Shown here in pieces: positions 16,445 through 25,746 of a stretch of DNA of 64,000 nt. The notes beneath the pieces were generated by a model that was not told the origin of the DNA, made no database searches, and saw only the letters and a program-made list of their open reading frames with translations. Source of the DNA: JBEVNR01 sp040507985 (GTDB taxonomy: Bacteria; Pseudomonadota; Alphaproteobacteria; Rickettsiales; UBA6187); contig JBEVNR010000002.1 of NCBI GenBank assembly GCA_040507985.1, positions 84,114 to 148,113 of the forward strand. Reading direction: 5' to 3'. Numbering within the stretch: the stretch's first letter is position 1; every line of letters begins with the position of its first letter. The position numbers and the translations under genes were made by a program.

Positions 16445-17755
16445 ATGGCCAACGACGACACCAACTCTCCCTTGCCGATGACGGCAGACGGCCGGGCGCA
16501 GAAACCCCAAGCGCAAGGCGCTAACGCGAAAGGGCAAAAAGACACGCCCGAAATGGCGTTGCAGCGCGCGTCAAACGATGAGATTAAGAACGATAAAATC
16601 TATTCCCTACCTACGCTTATAGAAAAAAACTATAAAGCCATCTGCGGAGAGGGGGCGTCTTGGCCGCCTAAAGTCTCTAAAAATCCTGAAGAATGGGAAA
16701 TGCAGGCCATTATTCCGGACGCCTTACGGGAAGCCGCCAATCGCGCCCTCGACAAATATGGAACGGAAAACGTTCCCGCCGGCTTTTATGATATTGCGTC
16801 CGCGATGTGCGCGGCAAAAGCGGTCAATGCCTATTTCGCGAAAAAAGACGCCGAATCTCCTCCGACGCAAGAAATGTCGGACGCTCGAAAACCGTTGACG
16901 GAGAAATTTCAGAAAAACGTCTTAGGGCTGCTAAAGAAAGGCGCCGACGCGCAAGTCGAAGAGCAAAAGCAACTGAGGGGAAAAAATCCCATCCTCTCCG
17001 CGCACAGGGAAATAGACGGCGCCTATGAAAAATGGAATAAAAAACAAAAGGTAAAAGACCATTTAAGAGACGTTTTGCCGGAACCGTTTAGTTTAATCGG
17101 CAGCTTTCTTTACGAATTATTGAAGGCGGGCGTAAAAGGCATGGCCGGAATAGGGGCGGGCATTCTCAAAGCCGTCGGCGAGACGCACGCGATTCTGCAA
17201 GGGGCGGCGCATAAAAAAGAGATGGACGCCGCCTTTCAAGAGATAGCGGAAAATTATACCGGCCGGGAATCGACGGACTTTCTCAAGAAAATTCTCGATA
17301 AGGGCGCCGCGACCGTCGCCGCCGCCGAAGAAGAGAAGAGTCAACAAAAACACGCGCCACAACGGAGCGGACAAAGCCCCGCCGGGCAAGGCGTGGCCGG
17401 GGCCGCCGTCTATCCCCAAATGATGCAGGCACAGCAACAGGCGCAACGCAATGCCGCCACTGCCGCGCAACCCTATCCGCAGATGCGCCAACCGGAAACG
17501 AATCAGCCGCAGACGGTGCAACACGTCCCAAAACCGCCTAAACCTAAGAAAGGCGCCACCGCGAACGATCGGAAACGGGATGGAGGCGCAACGCGTCCCG
17601 CCCATCCCACCATGTCGGGCGCCAACCCGCCGCCTTTTAACCCAAAAGGAGCGTTGACCAGGATGGGCGTGACGGCCGTAGAAAAAGCGACGCCCGGAGC
17701 GTCGGTGCGACCTACCGGAGAAAGGGGAAGTTCCGGCAGAAGCTCGGAACGGTAA
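16445..17755 (+). CDS. orphan protein with amphipathic helix and Pro/Gln-rich tail
   Basis: I do not recognise this 436-residue protein. It has no signal peptide. Residues 1-50 are polar and disordered, 55-200 are helical, and a glycine-rich hydrophobic stretch near 220-245 (LLKAGVKGMAGIGAGILKAV) could insert in a membrane. After a helical part with EEEKSQQKH comes a tail rich in Pro, Gln, Ala and Gly, with basic patches PPKPKKGATANDRKRDGG. It stands alone between AT-rich gaps. The build resembles secreted effector or scaffold proteins, but nothing identifies a function. Confidence 0.6.
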   Translation: MANDDTNSPLPMTADGRAQKPQAQGANAKGQKDTPEMALQRASNDEIKNDKIYSLPTLIEKNYKAICGEGASWPPKVSKNPEEWEMQAIIPDALREAANRALDKYGTENVPAGFYDIASAMCAAKAVNAYFAKKDAESPPTQEMSDARKPLTEKFQKNVLGLLKKGADAQVEEQKQLRGKNPILSAHREIDGAYEKWNKKQKVKDHLRDVLPEPFSLIGSFLYELLKAGVKGMAGIGAGILKAVGETHAILQGAAHKKEMDAAFQEIAENYTGRESTDFLKKILDKGAATVAAAEEEKSQQKHAPQRSGQSPAGQGVAGAAVYPQMMQAQQQAQRNAATAAQPYPQMRQPETNQPQTVQHVPKPPKPKKGATANDRKRDGGATRPAHPTMSGANPPPFNPKGALTRMGVTAVEKATPGASVRPTGERGSSGRSSER

Positions 17756-18059
17756 TATATTAAACCATTCTTTAGCGTATATCAATTCTTATGCGAATCG
17801 CGTCCGCCTCTTCTTCTCACGTCAAGTCGCCGATTAATTTTTTCGTTCACATTACCGCTACAGTCGCCGCATATTCGCTCAAAAGTACAAAAGTAAAAAT
17901 TACTTGCAATCAAAAATCAACCGACAACCTGATACTTATCTCGAACTGAGGTTAAATGCCTTGAAATTTGTCTCTCCTTACGATAAAATAATTCCAGTGT
18001 TATGAAGAAAATCCATGCCATAAAATAGTAGGACTAACCAATTATACTGGTCGCCTTCC
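17756..18059. other. AT-rich gap before divL
   Basis: About 304 bases with no open frame of interest. A TTATACT box at about 18042-18048 could be a -10 element for divL, but I see no matching -35 element, terminator or repeat. Confidence 0.35.
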
Positions 18060-20495
18060 ATGATGGACGCGTTTCCCGGCACGGCGTTATCCCTGCAACT
18101 GCTTCCGCTGATCGGCGCGACCGGGGCGGCGATAGGCTACCTGCTTTTTTTCTTCTGGAAGCGCAAGCTGATCAAAAGCACCAATTTCCAATGGCAGGAA
18201 ATGATTCTCCGCACCGCCCACGGCGGCTATTACGTGTGGGATGCGGGGCGCGAACGGGAAGATTTCTCGATCAATCTCGTCAATATCTTCCGGCTGCGCG
18301 ACGACCAGCAAAACTTTAAGGAGTTCTCCTGTTTTTTTGAAACCGACAAAGAGGCGTTCCAACGCGCCTTCGATAAGCTGGTGGACGGATCGCGCCAGCG
18401 TTTCACCTATAACATGATGGCGAACATTTGTGGCAACAAGCGGAATTTTTTATGTTCCGGCTATCGGGTCGAGAATCGGGACTATAAATTCCAAGGCGTG
18501 ATTTTGTGGTTTTTCGACGTCACCGAATACATGCTCAAAATGAACGAGATGCGGGAAGACATGCAACGCAGCCGCCGCGAGCGTCGCCACTTAAACGACA
18601 TTTTGAACAATATCCCCGTTCCCATATGGCAGCGAGACGGCGATTTTCACGTGCGATATTGCAACCTTGCTTATAGCCGCTACGTGGACGAGGACGACAA
18701 ACATCGGGCCATTCCCGAAATCGCCCCCGTCCTGACGAAAGACGTCGTCGAGGCGGTGCGGTCGGAGCGTCCGTTCGACAAGGAGCACTATCTGGTCGAG
18801 GGAGGCGAGCGGAAGTTGCTGCATATTTACGAAATTCCGGTGCATCAAGGCGGAGCGTCGGTCGGGTACGCCGTAGACGTAAGCGACACGCAATATTTAC
18901 GCAAACAGATAGAGGCGCACGTGTCGGCGCACGAAGACTTGCTGGAAAGCTCCTCCAGCGCCATGGCGATCTACGGAAAAGACACGCGCCTCATGCATTA
19001 TAACCAGGCGTTCGTGCGCATGTTCGGATTGTCGGTCGAGTTTTTAGACTCCGCTCCCGCCTATTCCGAAGTATTGGAAAAATTGCGGGGATTGCGTCGC
19101 CTTCCGGAACAGAAGGACTTCGCCGCCTTCCGCAAGGAGCAAGTCGGGTTGTTTAACCGTAATCTCAAAGAGCCGGCCAACGAATTCTTCCACTTGCCGG
19201 ATGGGCGCTCGCTGCGGGTGATCGTGATTTCGCATGCGCTGGGCGGGTTATTGTTCGTGTATGAAGACTTAACCGACAGTTTGCGCATCCAGTCGTCCTA
19301 CAATAAATTGGCGGCGGTGCAGAAAGCGACGCTCGATTACTTGAAGGAAGGGATATTGCTGATCGGGTCGGACGGACGCGTAACCTTGTTTAATCCTCGG
19401 TTCCAAGAAATATTTCCGGGCACCGACGCATTTTTAGCGGAGCGTCCCCACGTGCGGGAATTGCTGGAAAAAACCCGCAACTCTTACGAAAACGTGGGGA
19501 GTTGGGCGGTTTTCCGCGACGGATTCATTGAAAAATCCACCGGGCGCAACCATGCCTCGCTCATGCAAGAGATAGACGGGCGCATTTATAACGTGAGCTT
19601 CATTCCCCTGCCGGACGGTCAGGTGTTGGCGTCGTTTCTCGAAGTGACCGCCGCCGCCATGACCGAGCGCATGTTGCACGAAAGAAACAAGGCCCTGGAA
19701 GAGGCGGACAAGCTGAAAAACGATTTCCTCTCCACCATCTCTTACGATTTACGCACGCCGCTTACGTCGATCATCGGGTTTTCCGACGCGCTGAAAGAGG
19801 AATATTTCGGCGGACTCGCCCCCGGCCAACGCGGTTACGTCAGGGACATTTACGGAGCCGCCAACCAGCTTTTAGCGATGATCAACAACATCATCGACGT
19901 GGCGCGCATTCGCGCCGGGAAATTCGAGTTGCAATGCTCCTCGTTTAAGACGTCGCATCTTATCGCCTCGGTCATGCGCATGGCGGACGGCGTCGCCAAG
20001 GAAAAAGGCGTCAGGCTCGCGCAGCTATCGACGCTTCCGCGCCGGGCCGAAATGTTTGCGGATATATCGCGCCTGGAGCAATTATTGTTTTACGTCACGC
20101 ATCGCGCCGTCGTCGGGTGCGGATTCGGCGGCGCGGAATTAACCCTATGCGCCGACCTTCACCGTAAGGACGGGCGCGACGGCGTAGAATTTAGCGTGCG
20201 CATGGCGTCGCAAGACGGCGGCGCCGACGTGCGGTCGGTGCGGGAATTTATTTACGGCTCCCCAAGCGGAGAGCGGATCGCCGTCAGGGGAGCGGATAAA
20301 AACGAATTCGGCGCGTTTCTGGTGCGCGACATCGTCGAGCGCCACGGCGGCCTATTGCATTCCGCCGACGCCTTGCGCGACGACAGGGTGTTTGCCTGCA
20401 TCGTTCCCCAAAGGGCCGACATTTGCGCGGGGGAAAAAGACTCTTCGCCGACTGATGCCGCTTCTTCCTTAAACAACGCAACCAAAAGGCGATAA
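18060..20495 (+). CDS. divL: DivL-like atypical sensor kinase (tyrosine at the phospho-acceptor site)
   Basis: An 811-residue membrane protein with one N-terminal membrane segment (PLIGATGAAIGYLLFFFWKR), several PAS-type sensor domains (about 45-530), a dimerisation helix and a degenerate ATPase-like C-terminus. The phospho-acceptor motif reads FLSTISYDLRTPLTSIIGF, with Y562 where kinases have histidine. DivL of Caulobacter has the same replacement at Tyr550; it binds DivK and controls the CckA-ChpT-CtrA relay. The N, G1 and G2 boxes of the ATPase are poorly kept, so it probably acts as a signalling scaffold. It converges with folP and overlaps it by 27 bases. Confidence 0.85.
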   Translation: MMDAFPGTALSLQLLPLIGATGAAIGYLLFFFWKRKLIKSTNFQWQEMILRTAHGGYYVWDAGREREDFSINLVNIFRLRDDQQNFKEFSCFFETDKEAFQRAFDKLVDGSRQRFTYNMMANICGNKRNFLCSGYRVENRDYKFQGVILWFFDVTEYMLKMNEMREDMQRSRRERRHLNDILNNIPVPIWQRDGDFHVRYCNLAYSRYVDEDDKHRAIPEIAPVLTKDVVEAVRSERPFDKEHYLVEGGERKLLHIYEIPVHQGGASVGYAVDVSDTQYLRKQIEAHVSAHEDLLESSSSAMAIYGKDTRLMHYNQAFVRMFGLSVEFLDSAPAYSEVLEKLRGLRRLPEQKDFAAFRKEQVGLFNRNLKEPANEFFHLPDGRSLRVIVISHALGGLLFVYEDLTDSLRIQSSYNKLAAVQKATLDYLKEGILLIGSDGRVTLFNPRFQEIFPGTDAFLAERPHVRELLEKTRNSYENVGSWAVFRDGFIEKSTGRNHASLMQEIDGRIYNVSFIPLPDGQVLASFLEVTAAAMTERMLHERNKALEEADKLKNDFLSTISYDLRTPLTSIIGFSDALKEEYFGGLAPGQRGYVRDIYGAANQLLAMINNIIDVARIRAGKFELQCSSFKTSHLIASVMRMADGVAKEKGVRLAQLSTLPRRAEMFADISRLEQLLFYVTHRAVVGCGFGGAELTLCADLHRKDGRDGVEFSVRMASQDGGADVRSVREFIYGSPSGERIAVRGADKNEFGAFLVRDIVERHGGLLHSADALRDDRVFACIVPQRADICAGEKDSSPTDAASSLNNATKRR

Positions 20496-21269
20496 TGCGC
20501 GCATGGCGTGTCTATGCATCGCCACGTTATGCACGCGCACGAAATCGGCTGCGCAATTTTTATATAAACGTAGCGATAGGGCCAGCGTCGCGGCGTCTTT
20601 TTCGGCGACGTCTCCCGAGGCAACGCCCAAAAACGATTTGCGCGAATGCCCGATGAGCAACGGAACGCCGGAATGTTTTTTTAACGTTGCCGCTCGCTCG
20701 ACGATCGTTGCGCTTTGCGCGGCCGTTTTGCCGAATCCAACGCCCGGGTCAAAGACGAGCCGAGACGGATCGACGTCCATCCGCGCAAAATACCGCAATT
20801 TATCGTCGCGCCATGTTTTTAACGTCTCAATGACGTCACATCCCTCCGGCATGTGTCGCGCTTTGTCGGCCGGAACGCCCATATTATGCATAAAGACATA
20901 GCGCGTCTCCGGACGTGCGGCGACGGCGCGCACGATGCGTTCGTCGGCGCCTCCCGAGACGTCGTTAATATAGTCCGCGCCGCATTCCAGCCCTAACGTG
21001 ACGGAGGCATAGCGATAACTGTCCAACGATAGGGCCACGCCCCGCGCTCGGCACAGGGCGACCGCCGGCGCAAGAACGGGCGACAAGCGCGCCATTTCTT
21101 CCTCGTCGCTTAGGGGGGATGCGCCCGGACGCGTGGATTCGGCGCCGACGTCGATGACGTCCGCTCCCTCGTCGATAAGCGTTGCGATTCTTTTTAACGC
21201 CGTATCGGCTTCAAGCCCGTCGCCGGAGAAAGAATCGGAGGTAAGGTTAACGACGCCGAAAATGCGCAT
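20469..21269 (-). CDS. folP: dihydropteroate synthase
   Basis: Joins 6-hydroxymethyl-dihydropterin pyrophosphate to p-aminobenzoate in folate synthesis; it is the sulfonamide target. The 266-residue TIM barrel has the N-terminal signature FGVVNLTSDSFSGDG, the GAESTRPGASPL loop, YINDVSGGADE, FDPGVGFGKTAAQS and the phosphate-binding LIGHSRKSFLG. The last 27 bases overlap the end of divL on the opposite strand. Its usual neighbour glmM is not adjacent. Confidence 0.97.
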   Translation of the reverse strand: MRIFGVVNLTSDSFSGDGLEADTALKRIATLIDEGADVIDVGAESTRPGASPLSDEEEMARLSPVLAPAVALCRARGVALSLDSYRYASVTLGLECGADYINDVSGGADERIVRAVAARPETRYVFMHNMGVPADKARHMPEGCDVIETLKTWRDDKLRYFARMDVDPSRLVFDPGVGFGKTAAQSATIVERAATLKKHSGVPLLIGHSRKSFLGVASGDVAEKDAATLALSLRLYKNCAADFVRVHNVAMHRHAMRALSPFGCVV

Positions 21270-21321
21270 AATGCAAATTATTCCATTAATTTTAGAGGTT
21301 TTTATACGTATGGCATATCGT

Positions 21322-21342
21322 TATTTCCGCGCCGGCGGGAAT
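21322..21342. repeat. REP-like hairpin
   Basis: ATTTCCGC and GCGGGAAT flank a short loop. It is a weaker variant of the hairpins at 21390-21418 and 28818-28846. Confidence 0.5.
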
Positions 21343-21389
21343 AGCGCACTTCGCAATCCTTTAACGAACGTTGAGCGTGGTTTTTAAAA

Positions 21390-21418
21390 AACCGGATCCC
21401 CGGTTTCACGGGGATGAC
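21390..21418. repeat. REP-like hairpin (GGATCCCCG type)
   Basis: ATCCCCG (21396-21402) and CGGGGAT (21409-21415) form a hairpin within ACCGGATCCCCGGTTTCACG and the following GGGATGACGG. The same pattern with TTCCCGC/GCGGGAA occurs at 28823-28842. Hairpins of the form GGATYCCCGC-GCGGGRATGACG are widespread intergenic repeats in Proteobacteria. Confidence 0.6.
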
Positions 21419-21447
21419 GGTCCGTTGTTATTCATTAAGGGAAAACA

Positions 21448-21987
21448 CTATATTATGTCGTTCGTTTTTTTCCTTACATGCGGGCGCCGCGAAAGCGTGA
21501 CCTCCTCTCCCCATTCTTCGGCTATTTGCGCCTGTTTTTTTTCAAGCTTATACGATTTTTCTTCCGCCCGGGCGGTAAGGGCCAATATCGTCAGTTGGGG
21601 AGCAAGCCAGACCAGCATCCACCCGACCGCAGCGAATCCGTAAATATACGCCCACGCGTGAATGTCGTCAAAAAAACCTTGGGCGACGAGCGCCGGGTCA
21701 TATTGCGTTCCTATGTCGAAAAGAAAAGGCAAAACCCCGACGACGTTGAACGCCGATACGGTTTTAGAGGCATGCTTTCCGCTTGACCTGTCGATGAGCG
21801 AGGAAAGGATGGAAGGCAACATCGCGACGACTAAAAACGCGAAGGCAAAATACGAGGCGTCGGCGACCCAGACGACTAAGCCTACCACAAAAAATTTTCC
21901 GGCCAGACTTAATTTTTTGACGCGTTTCCCGTGAGCACGGGAACCGCCCTCGGTTGCATTAGCGTCGACGGCGGTATTTTTTGCCAT
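21448..21987 (-). CDS. hypothetical membrane protein
   Basis: A 179-residue protein I do not recognise. After a polar N-terminus it has hydrophobic stretches near residues 28-62 (FFVVGLVVWVADASYFAFAF, then LVVAMLPSIL), 85-95 and 110-135 (YIYGFAAVGWMLVWLAPQLT), so three or four membrane segments. A charged helical tail (EEKSYKLEKKQAQIAEEWGE) follows. It starts 19 bases downstream of the purC stop on the same strand, so they may be co-transcribed. Base composition is like the housekeeping genes, which suggests a lineage-conserved gene. Confidence 0.7.
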   Translation of the reverse strand: MAKNTAVDANATEGGSRAHGKRVKKLSLAGKFFVVGLVVWVADASYFAFAFLVVAMLPSILSSLIDRSSGKHASKTVSAFNVVGVLPFLFDIGTQYDPALVAQGFFDDIHAWAYIYGFAAVGWMLVWLAPQLTILALTARAEEKSYKLEKKQAQIAEEWGEEVTLSRRPHVRKKTNDII

Positions 21988-22006
21988 TGTCGCGTTTCGC
22001 TAGCCC

Positions 22007-22786
22007 CTATTCGTCGTCTCCCGAAGAAGAAGCGGCGGTAAGGGAACGCTCATCCACGATAATGCCTAGGCGCGCCGCCACTTTAGCGTAAGCTTCGATC
22101 AATCCGCCTTTTTCTTCGCGAAAGCGATCTTTGTCCAAGCTGTCTCCGCCCGCGTCCATGTCCCATAGTCGACAAGAATCCGGACTAATTTCGTCCGCCA
22201 AAATCAATTCGGGAAGCTCTTCGTTGTCGCATCGCCCAAATTCGATCTTGAAATCGACCAACGTAATGCGTAATCCGGAAAATAATCCCGTCAGTACGTC
22301 GTTAATGCGCATGGCCATGCTGCGCATTAGCTCGACCTCAAAATTATCGGCGATATCCAGCGCGTAAATATGGTCTTCCGTGACGAGGGGATCGCCCAGT
22401 TCGTCGTTCTTAAAGCAAAACTCCACGATCGGCATGGATAATTTTTTGCCGCGCTCGACGCCCAGGCGCTTGCAAAAACTGCCGGCCGCATAATTGCGCA
22501 CGATCACTTCGAGCGGAATGACCTCGAGCTTCCTGACCAACTGCTCGCGCATGTTGAGCGACTTAACGAAGTGGGTGGGAATGCCCGCCTGATGCAGACA
22601 TAGCATAATGCGTTCGGAAATGCGGTTGTTCAATATGCCTTTGCCGGGAATGACGGCCATCTTCGCCTTGTTAAAAGCCGTGGCGTCGTCCTTAAAATAT
22701 TGAATCAACGTATCGGGCGTGGAACCTTCGTACAGAATCTTCGCTTTGCCTTCATAGAGTTTTTTGCGATTACGCTTGCCGCTCAT
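22007..22786 (-). CDS. purC: phosphoribosylaminoimidazole-succinocarboxamide synthase
   Basis: SAICAR synthetase of purine synthesis, joining CAIR and aspartate with ATP. The family start is KLYEGKAKILYEG, followed by FKDDATAFN, the EVIVRNYAAGSFCKRLGV pattern and a closing region with LVDFKIEFGRCDNEELPELI and ADEISPDSCRLWD. I choose the start at 22786 (MSGKRNRKKLYEG, 259 residues), which matches the family; the frame stays open to 22816. Confidence 0.97.
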   Translation of the reverse strand: MSGKRNRKKLYEGKAKILYEGSTPDTLIQYFKDDATAFNKAKMAVIPGKGILNNRISERIMLCLHQAGIPTHFVKSLNMREQLVRKLEVIPLEVIVRNYAAGSFCKRLGVERGKKLSMPIVEFCFKNDELGDPLVTEDHIYALDIADNFEVELMRSMAMRINDVLTGLFSGLRITLVDFKIEFGRCDNEELPELILADEISPDSCRLWDMDAGGDSLDKDRFREEKGGLIEAYAKVAARLGIIVDERSLTAASSSGDDE

Positions 22787-23066
22787 GGATCTGCGCGCCC
22801 TTAAGAATGTTGTCATGGGGGAATCCCGAATTAAGGTTAGACGAAGAAAACGTCGCGCCCGGTTTTGCCGCGATCCTCACCTTTATTTATAACTACCGGA
22901 AATGAACGTAAATAGCAATGAGCGCGTTATATTTTATGTATTGCTCGCTTTGTTTTTTTTTGCCAAGGGCGGGCAGCGGCAAATTCTTTAAAAAAAATAC
23001 ACAACCCCTATTACCGAACCTGCGGTAACGTGCGATACGCCGATAAGAATTTTCGTCGTCAAGGAT

Positions 23067-23897
23067 TTATTGGAAGCGAGAAGGCGAAACGAGGGTGGCG
23101 GAGTTACCTTGCCATATTTCTTCTCTGGCATTAGCAACAATTCCGTCATAGTCGGAAGAGAGGGAAGCGGGAGCTTTCCCTTTGGGGTTAACGCCTTGCG
23201 GGTTATGCGGAGCATCCTCCAAAGCGTGCCATGGCTGGGCGCCGTAGCCGCCATCGCTCGGCGGAAGAGACGGGGGAATGTGTGGAGCGGAAGTACTCCG
23301 AAAATTTCCATTAGTTGGATCTTTCCGAAAGATAACATCGCCATTCGGCATCTTGCATGCACCGAACTCTTGAGCTACGAAAAGATTATTATTAGCTATT
23401 ACCAAGTTTGTTCCGGCGTTTGCTATATCTGTTGCACGTTGCCACCCTGACATTTTCTCTTTATGAAGATCTTCTTGGATTTTGCGTTCTTGTTCACGCT
23501 CCATCCGTGCTTTTTCCTCTTCCTCTTTTTCCTTCCTTTCCGTATAACGTCTCTTCCAACAGCAACAGAAGGGCAATCGTCCTTTTCTGCCAAGCGTAAA
23601 ATGGACAAGCAAGACAAGGCCAATGAGTACGGAAGGAATGCCCAACCCAAGGCCGACTTTCAGGATTATCTCCCAAATATCGCCGTTCTGGGAAGAAGAT
23701 GAGGCGGCGTTAGCGGAGGGAGGAGGGTCGGAAGAGCTATAATAATTTACGTCCGAAGATTGTGCGGAGGGAGCGGCCATCGCCGGAGGCAATCCGCCGA
23801 TAGGGGTGGCGAGAAGCGGCTTTGCCGAAACTTCTAACGTAATTTGCGTTATGATCACGACGATCACGCGCAAAAGACAAAAAGGATCGCGCGCCAT
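23067..23897 (-). CDS. orphan type-I membrane protein
   Basis: A 276-residue protein that I do not recognise. It has an N-terminal signal-like segment (LLRVIVVIITQITLEVSA), a short serine/proline-rich stretch (YYSSSDPPPSANAASSSS), a second membrane segment (IILKVGLGLGIPSVLIGLVL), a CCC cluster with basic residues just inside, a charged coiled coil (RKEKEEEEKARMEREQERKI) and a proline/glycine-rich tail. The layout (Ser-rich outside, one helix, CCC, basic stop-transfer) looks more eukaryotic than bacterial, but no motif proves an origin. It stands in AT-rich surroundings next to another orphan membrane gene. Confidence 0.6.
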   Translation of the reverse strand: MARDPFCLLRVIVVIITQITLEVSAKPLLATPIGGLPPAMAAPSAQSSDVNYYSSSDPPPSANAASSSSQNGDIWEIILKVGLGLGIPSVLIGLVLLVHFTLGRKGRLPFCCCWKRRYTERKEKEEEEKARMEREQERKIQEDLHKEKMSGWQRATDIANAGTNLVIANNNLFVAQEFGACKMPNGDVIFRKDPTNGNFRSTSAPHIPPSLPPSDGGYGAQPWHALEDAPHNPQGVNPKGKAPASLSSDYDGIVANAREEIWQGNSATLVSPSRFQ

Positions 23898-24005
23898 GGC
23901 AGGTAAATGAGGTCCAAGAGACTAGGTAAAACTCTCTATAACCGCTGAAAATACGGTAAGCGAAACAGTGCGTGCGTATATTTATCGAAAGGGTAGAGAG
24001 ATTAT

Positions 24006-24037
24006 ACCGGAGTTGTAAAAAAAATCCGGTTTTTTTT
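24006..24037 (+). terminator. hairpin with T-tract in the gap between two orphan genes
   Basis: ACCGGA (24006-24011) pairs with TCCGGT (24025-24030) and is followed by T8. The T-tract is on the plus strand, where no gene ends here, so it may block antisense transcription or be chance. Confidence 0.3.
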
Positions 24038-24091
24038 AAAAGACAAAACAACCGTTCAAAAATTTAAAAAAGACGAGAATCGACCGGCGAT

Positions 24092-24892
24092 TCACGAGAG
24101 ACGAGCGAAAAAGCTTAAAAACATATTGACATAACACAAACAGACAAAGGCTTTAAGAACCGCATATAGAAACGTTGTGACGGCCATCAAGATTTTTTCA
24201 ACCGTCGTCGCCATGCTGCGCATAAAAATCGCCGCGACGAATATGTTCAATCCGAAAGACGCGGTGATAAATATAAAAAATATGAACATGAAAATCCATT
24301 TCCGGAAAAAATGACGTATCATATGACGTATCTTAGGTTTTCCGGAAGGATGGGAGAAAGTTGCGCAAGAGTCTTTTCGAGCATTTTGACTCGCGCCTAC
24401 ATCCGGGAAATCAATGGCGGCGCTCGATTTTTTAAAGATACCACAACATGTCTTAGGATTTTCGGAATCATAGGAGGCGCTGTTAGCAAGAGTGGCGAAG
24501 GAATTTTTTCTCGCGTTTTGATTTGCGCCGGCCTGACGAACAAATGCTTTCGATCCCATACGTATCCCGAAGCAAGTAACGTACAGCCACATTGCCATAT
24601 CGACGCCAAGCAGGCAAGTCGCACCTAAAAGCGCTCGACGAAACTTGGAATGAAGGGAGAGAAATTTTTTCTCTTCCTCATTCGGGGAAGCGGAAGAAAA
24701 AGGTTTAAAAACCGTGACTGCGGCAAAATTCTTCGGAAAGCGCCCGCGCATTCCCGACAAAAATTTTTCCTCGACGTAGAAGACGAAACCAAGAGTAAAT
24801 AAATGAAGAAAAATATCCGCCCATATGCCTAACGTCAACAAAGGATACGTATAGCCTTTTCCGACTCCTCTAAGTTTGCTGAAAATGGACAT
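24092..24892 (-). CDS. orphan multi-pass membrane protein with an internal duplication
   Basis: A 266-residue protein I do not recognise. Hydrophobic segments lie near residues 15-42, 92-112 and in the C-terminal third (WIFMFIFFIFITASFGLNIF; then two more), giving about five membrane helices. Between them is a polar loop of about 80 residues containing a duplicated unit: AGANQNARKNSFATLANS and VGASQNARKDSCATFSHP. In DNA the repeats begin at 24331 and 24451 (TCTTAGG-TTT-CGGAA), 120 bases apart. A shorter tandem encodes IRHMIRHF. The duplication looks recent. Its neighbour downstream is another orphan membrane protein, so the two may work together. Confidence 0.6.
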   Translation of the reverse strand: MSIFSKLRGVGKGYTYPLLTLGIWADIFLHLFTLGFVFYVEEKFLSGMRGRFPKNFAAVTVFKPFSSASPNEEEKKFLSLHSKFRRALLGATCLLGVDMAMWLYVTCFGIRMGSKAFVRQAGANQNARKNSFATLANSASYDSENPKTCCGIFKKSSAAIDFPDVGASQNARKDSCATFSHPSGKPKIRHMIRHFFRKWIFMFIFFIFITASFGLNIFVAAIFMRSMATTVEKILMAVTTFLYAVLKAFVCLCYVNMFLSFFARLS

Positions 24893-25092
24893 TTTCTAAA
24901 AAGGAACGTACTAACGTGTAGACGTCAAATCGTTAGCCTATAGCGAGGCATACAACTAGATGCCCTACATGGATTGACGTTTATGTTTATAAATTTATTC
25001 GGCACATATGTCCATATATATATTTCCTTGCGAAATAACGACGCTATAATAATTTTTTGCGCTAATAGGCGCGAACGTAAATATCAAGCATT

Positions 25093-25746
25093 ATGTCTGC
25101 TCTATCGTCACCTTCGCTTATGGACGGCGCACGTTACGCGCGGCGGGTGCGGCGCATGAAATTATGGCTGGCGACGTTCGCCTGTAGCGGCGTGTTGGCG
25201 TTGTCTTTCTACGTCTTTTTCACTTCCGGCGCCAAGAACGGGATGCTTGTCGCCCCGTCCGAGCCGCCGCGCTTGACGGCGCCCCATTTTCGCGGCGTGG
25301 ACGATTTAGGGCATCCGTTCGACTTGCGCGCCAAGGCCGCCTTATGGAAGGACGGGGAAGAGGTCGAGCTTGACGCCCCCCAGGCTGAAGCGGCGTACGG
25401 CGACAAGGGATCGCTGCGGCTACGGGCCGATAAGGGATTATACGAAACAAAAAGCAAGCGGTTGTTTTTAGACGGAGAAGTGAAGGCGTTCGCCCAGTCG
25501 AACGCGCAAGGACTGCCGGAATTCATCGAAATACACGCGCGCGGCGTGGCGGCGGACTTGCCTTCCATGTTTGCGCAAAGCAACGAACCGGTGGAGATTA
25601 TCTCCGACGCCTTCACGCTGGAAGCCGCCGCCTTTACCGCCGACGGCAAAAAAAACGTCGCCGCGTTCACCGAAGGCGTGCGCTTGATTTTACGCCCCAA
25701 AGCGTTTAAACAACGTCATATCAACATGAACATGCCGGAACGATGA
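25093..25746 (+). CDS. lptC: LPS export protein LptC
   Basis: LptC is the single-pass inner-membrane protein that receives lipopolysaccharide from LptBFG and hands it to LptA. The 217-residue protein has the usual start RYARRVRRMKLWLATFACSG and one membrane helix, then the beta-jellyroll with TAPHFRGVDDLGHPFDLRAK, EVELDAPQAEAAY and a LFLDGEVKAF strand. Its last 4 bases overlap lptA. An alternative start lies at 25120. Confidence 0.88.
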   Translation: MSALSSPSLMDGARYARRVRRMKLWLATFACSGVLALSFYVFFTSGAKNGMLVAPSEPPRLTAPHFRGVDDLGHPFDLRAKAALWKDGEEVELDAPQAEAAYGDKGSLRLRADKGLYETKSKRLFLDGEVKAFAQSNAQGLPEFIEIHARGVAADLPSMFAQSNEPVEIISDAFTLEAAAFTADGKKNVAAFTEGVRLILRPKAFKQRHINMNMPER

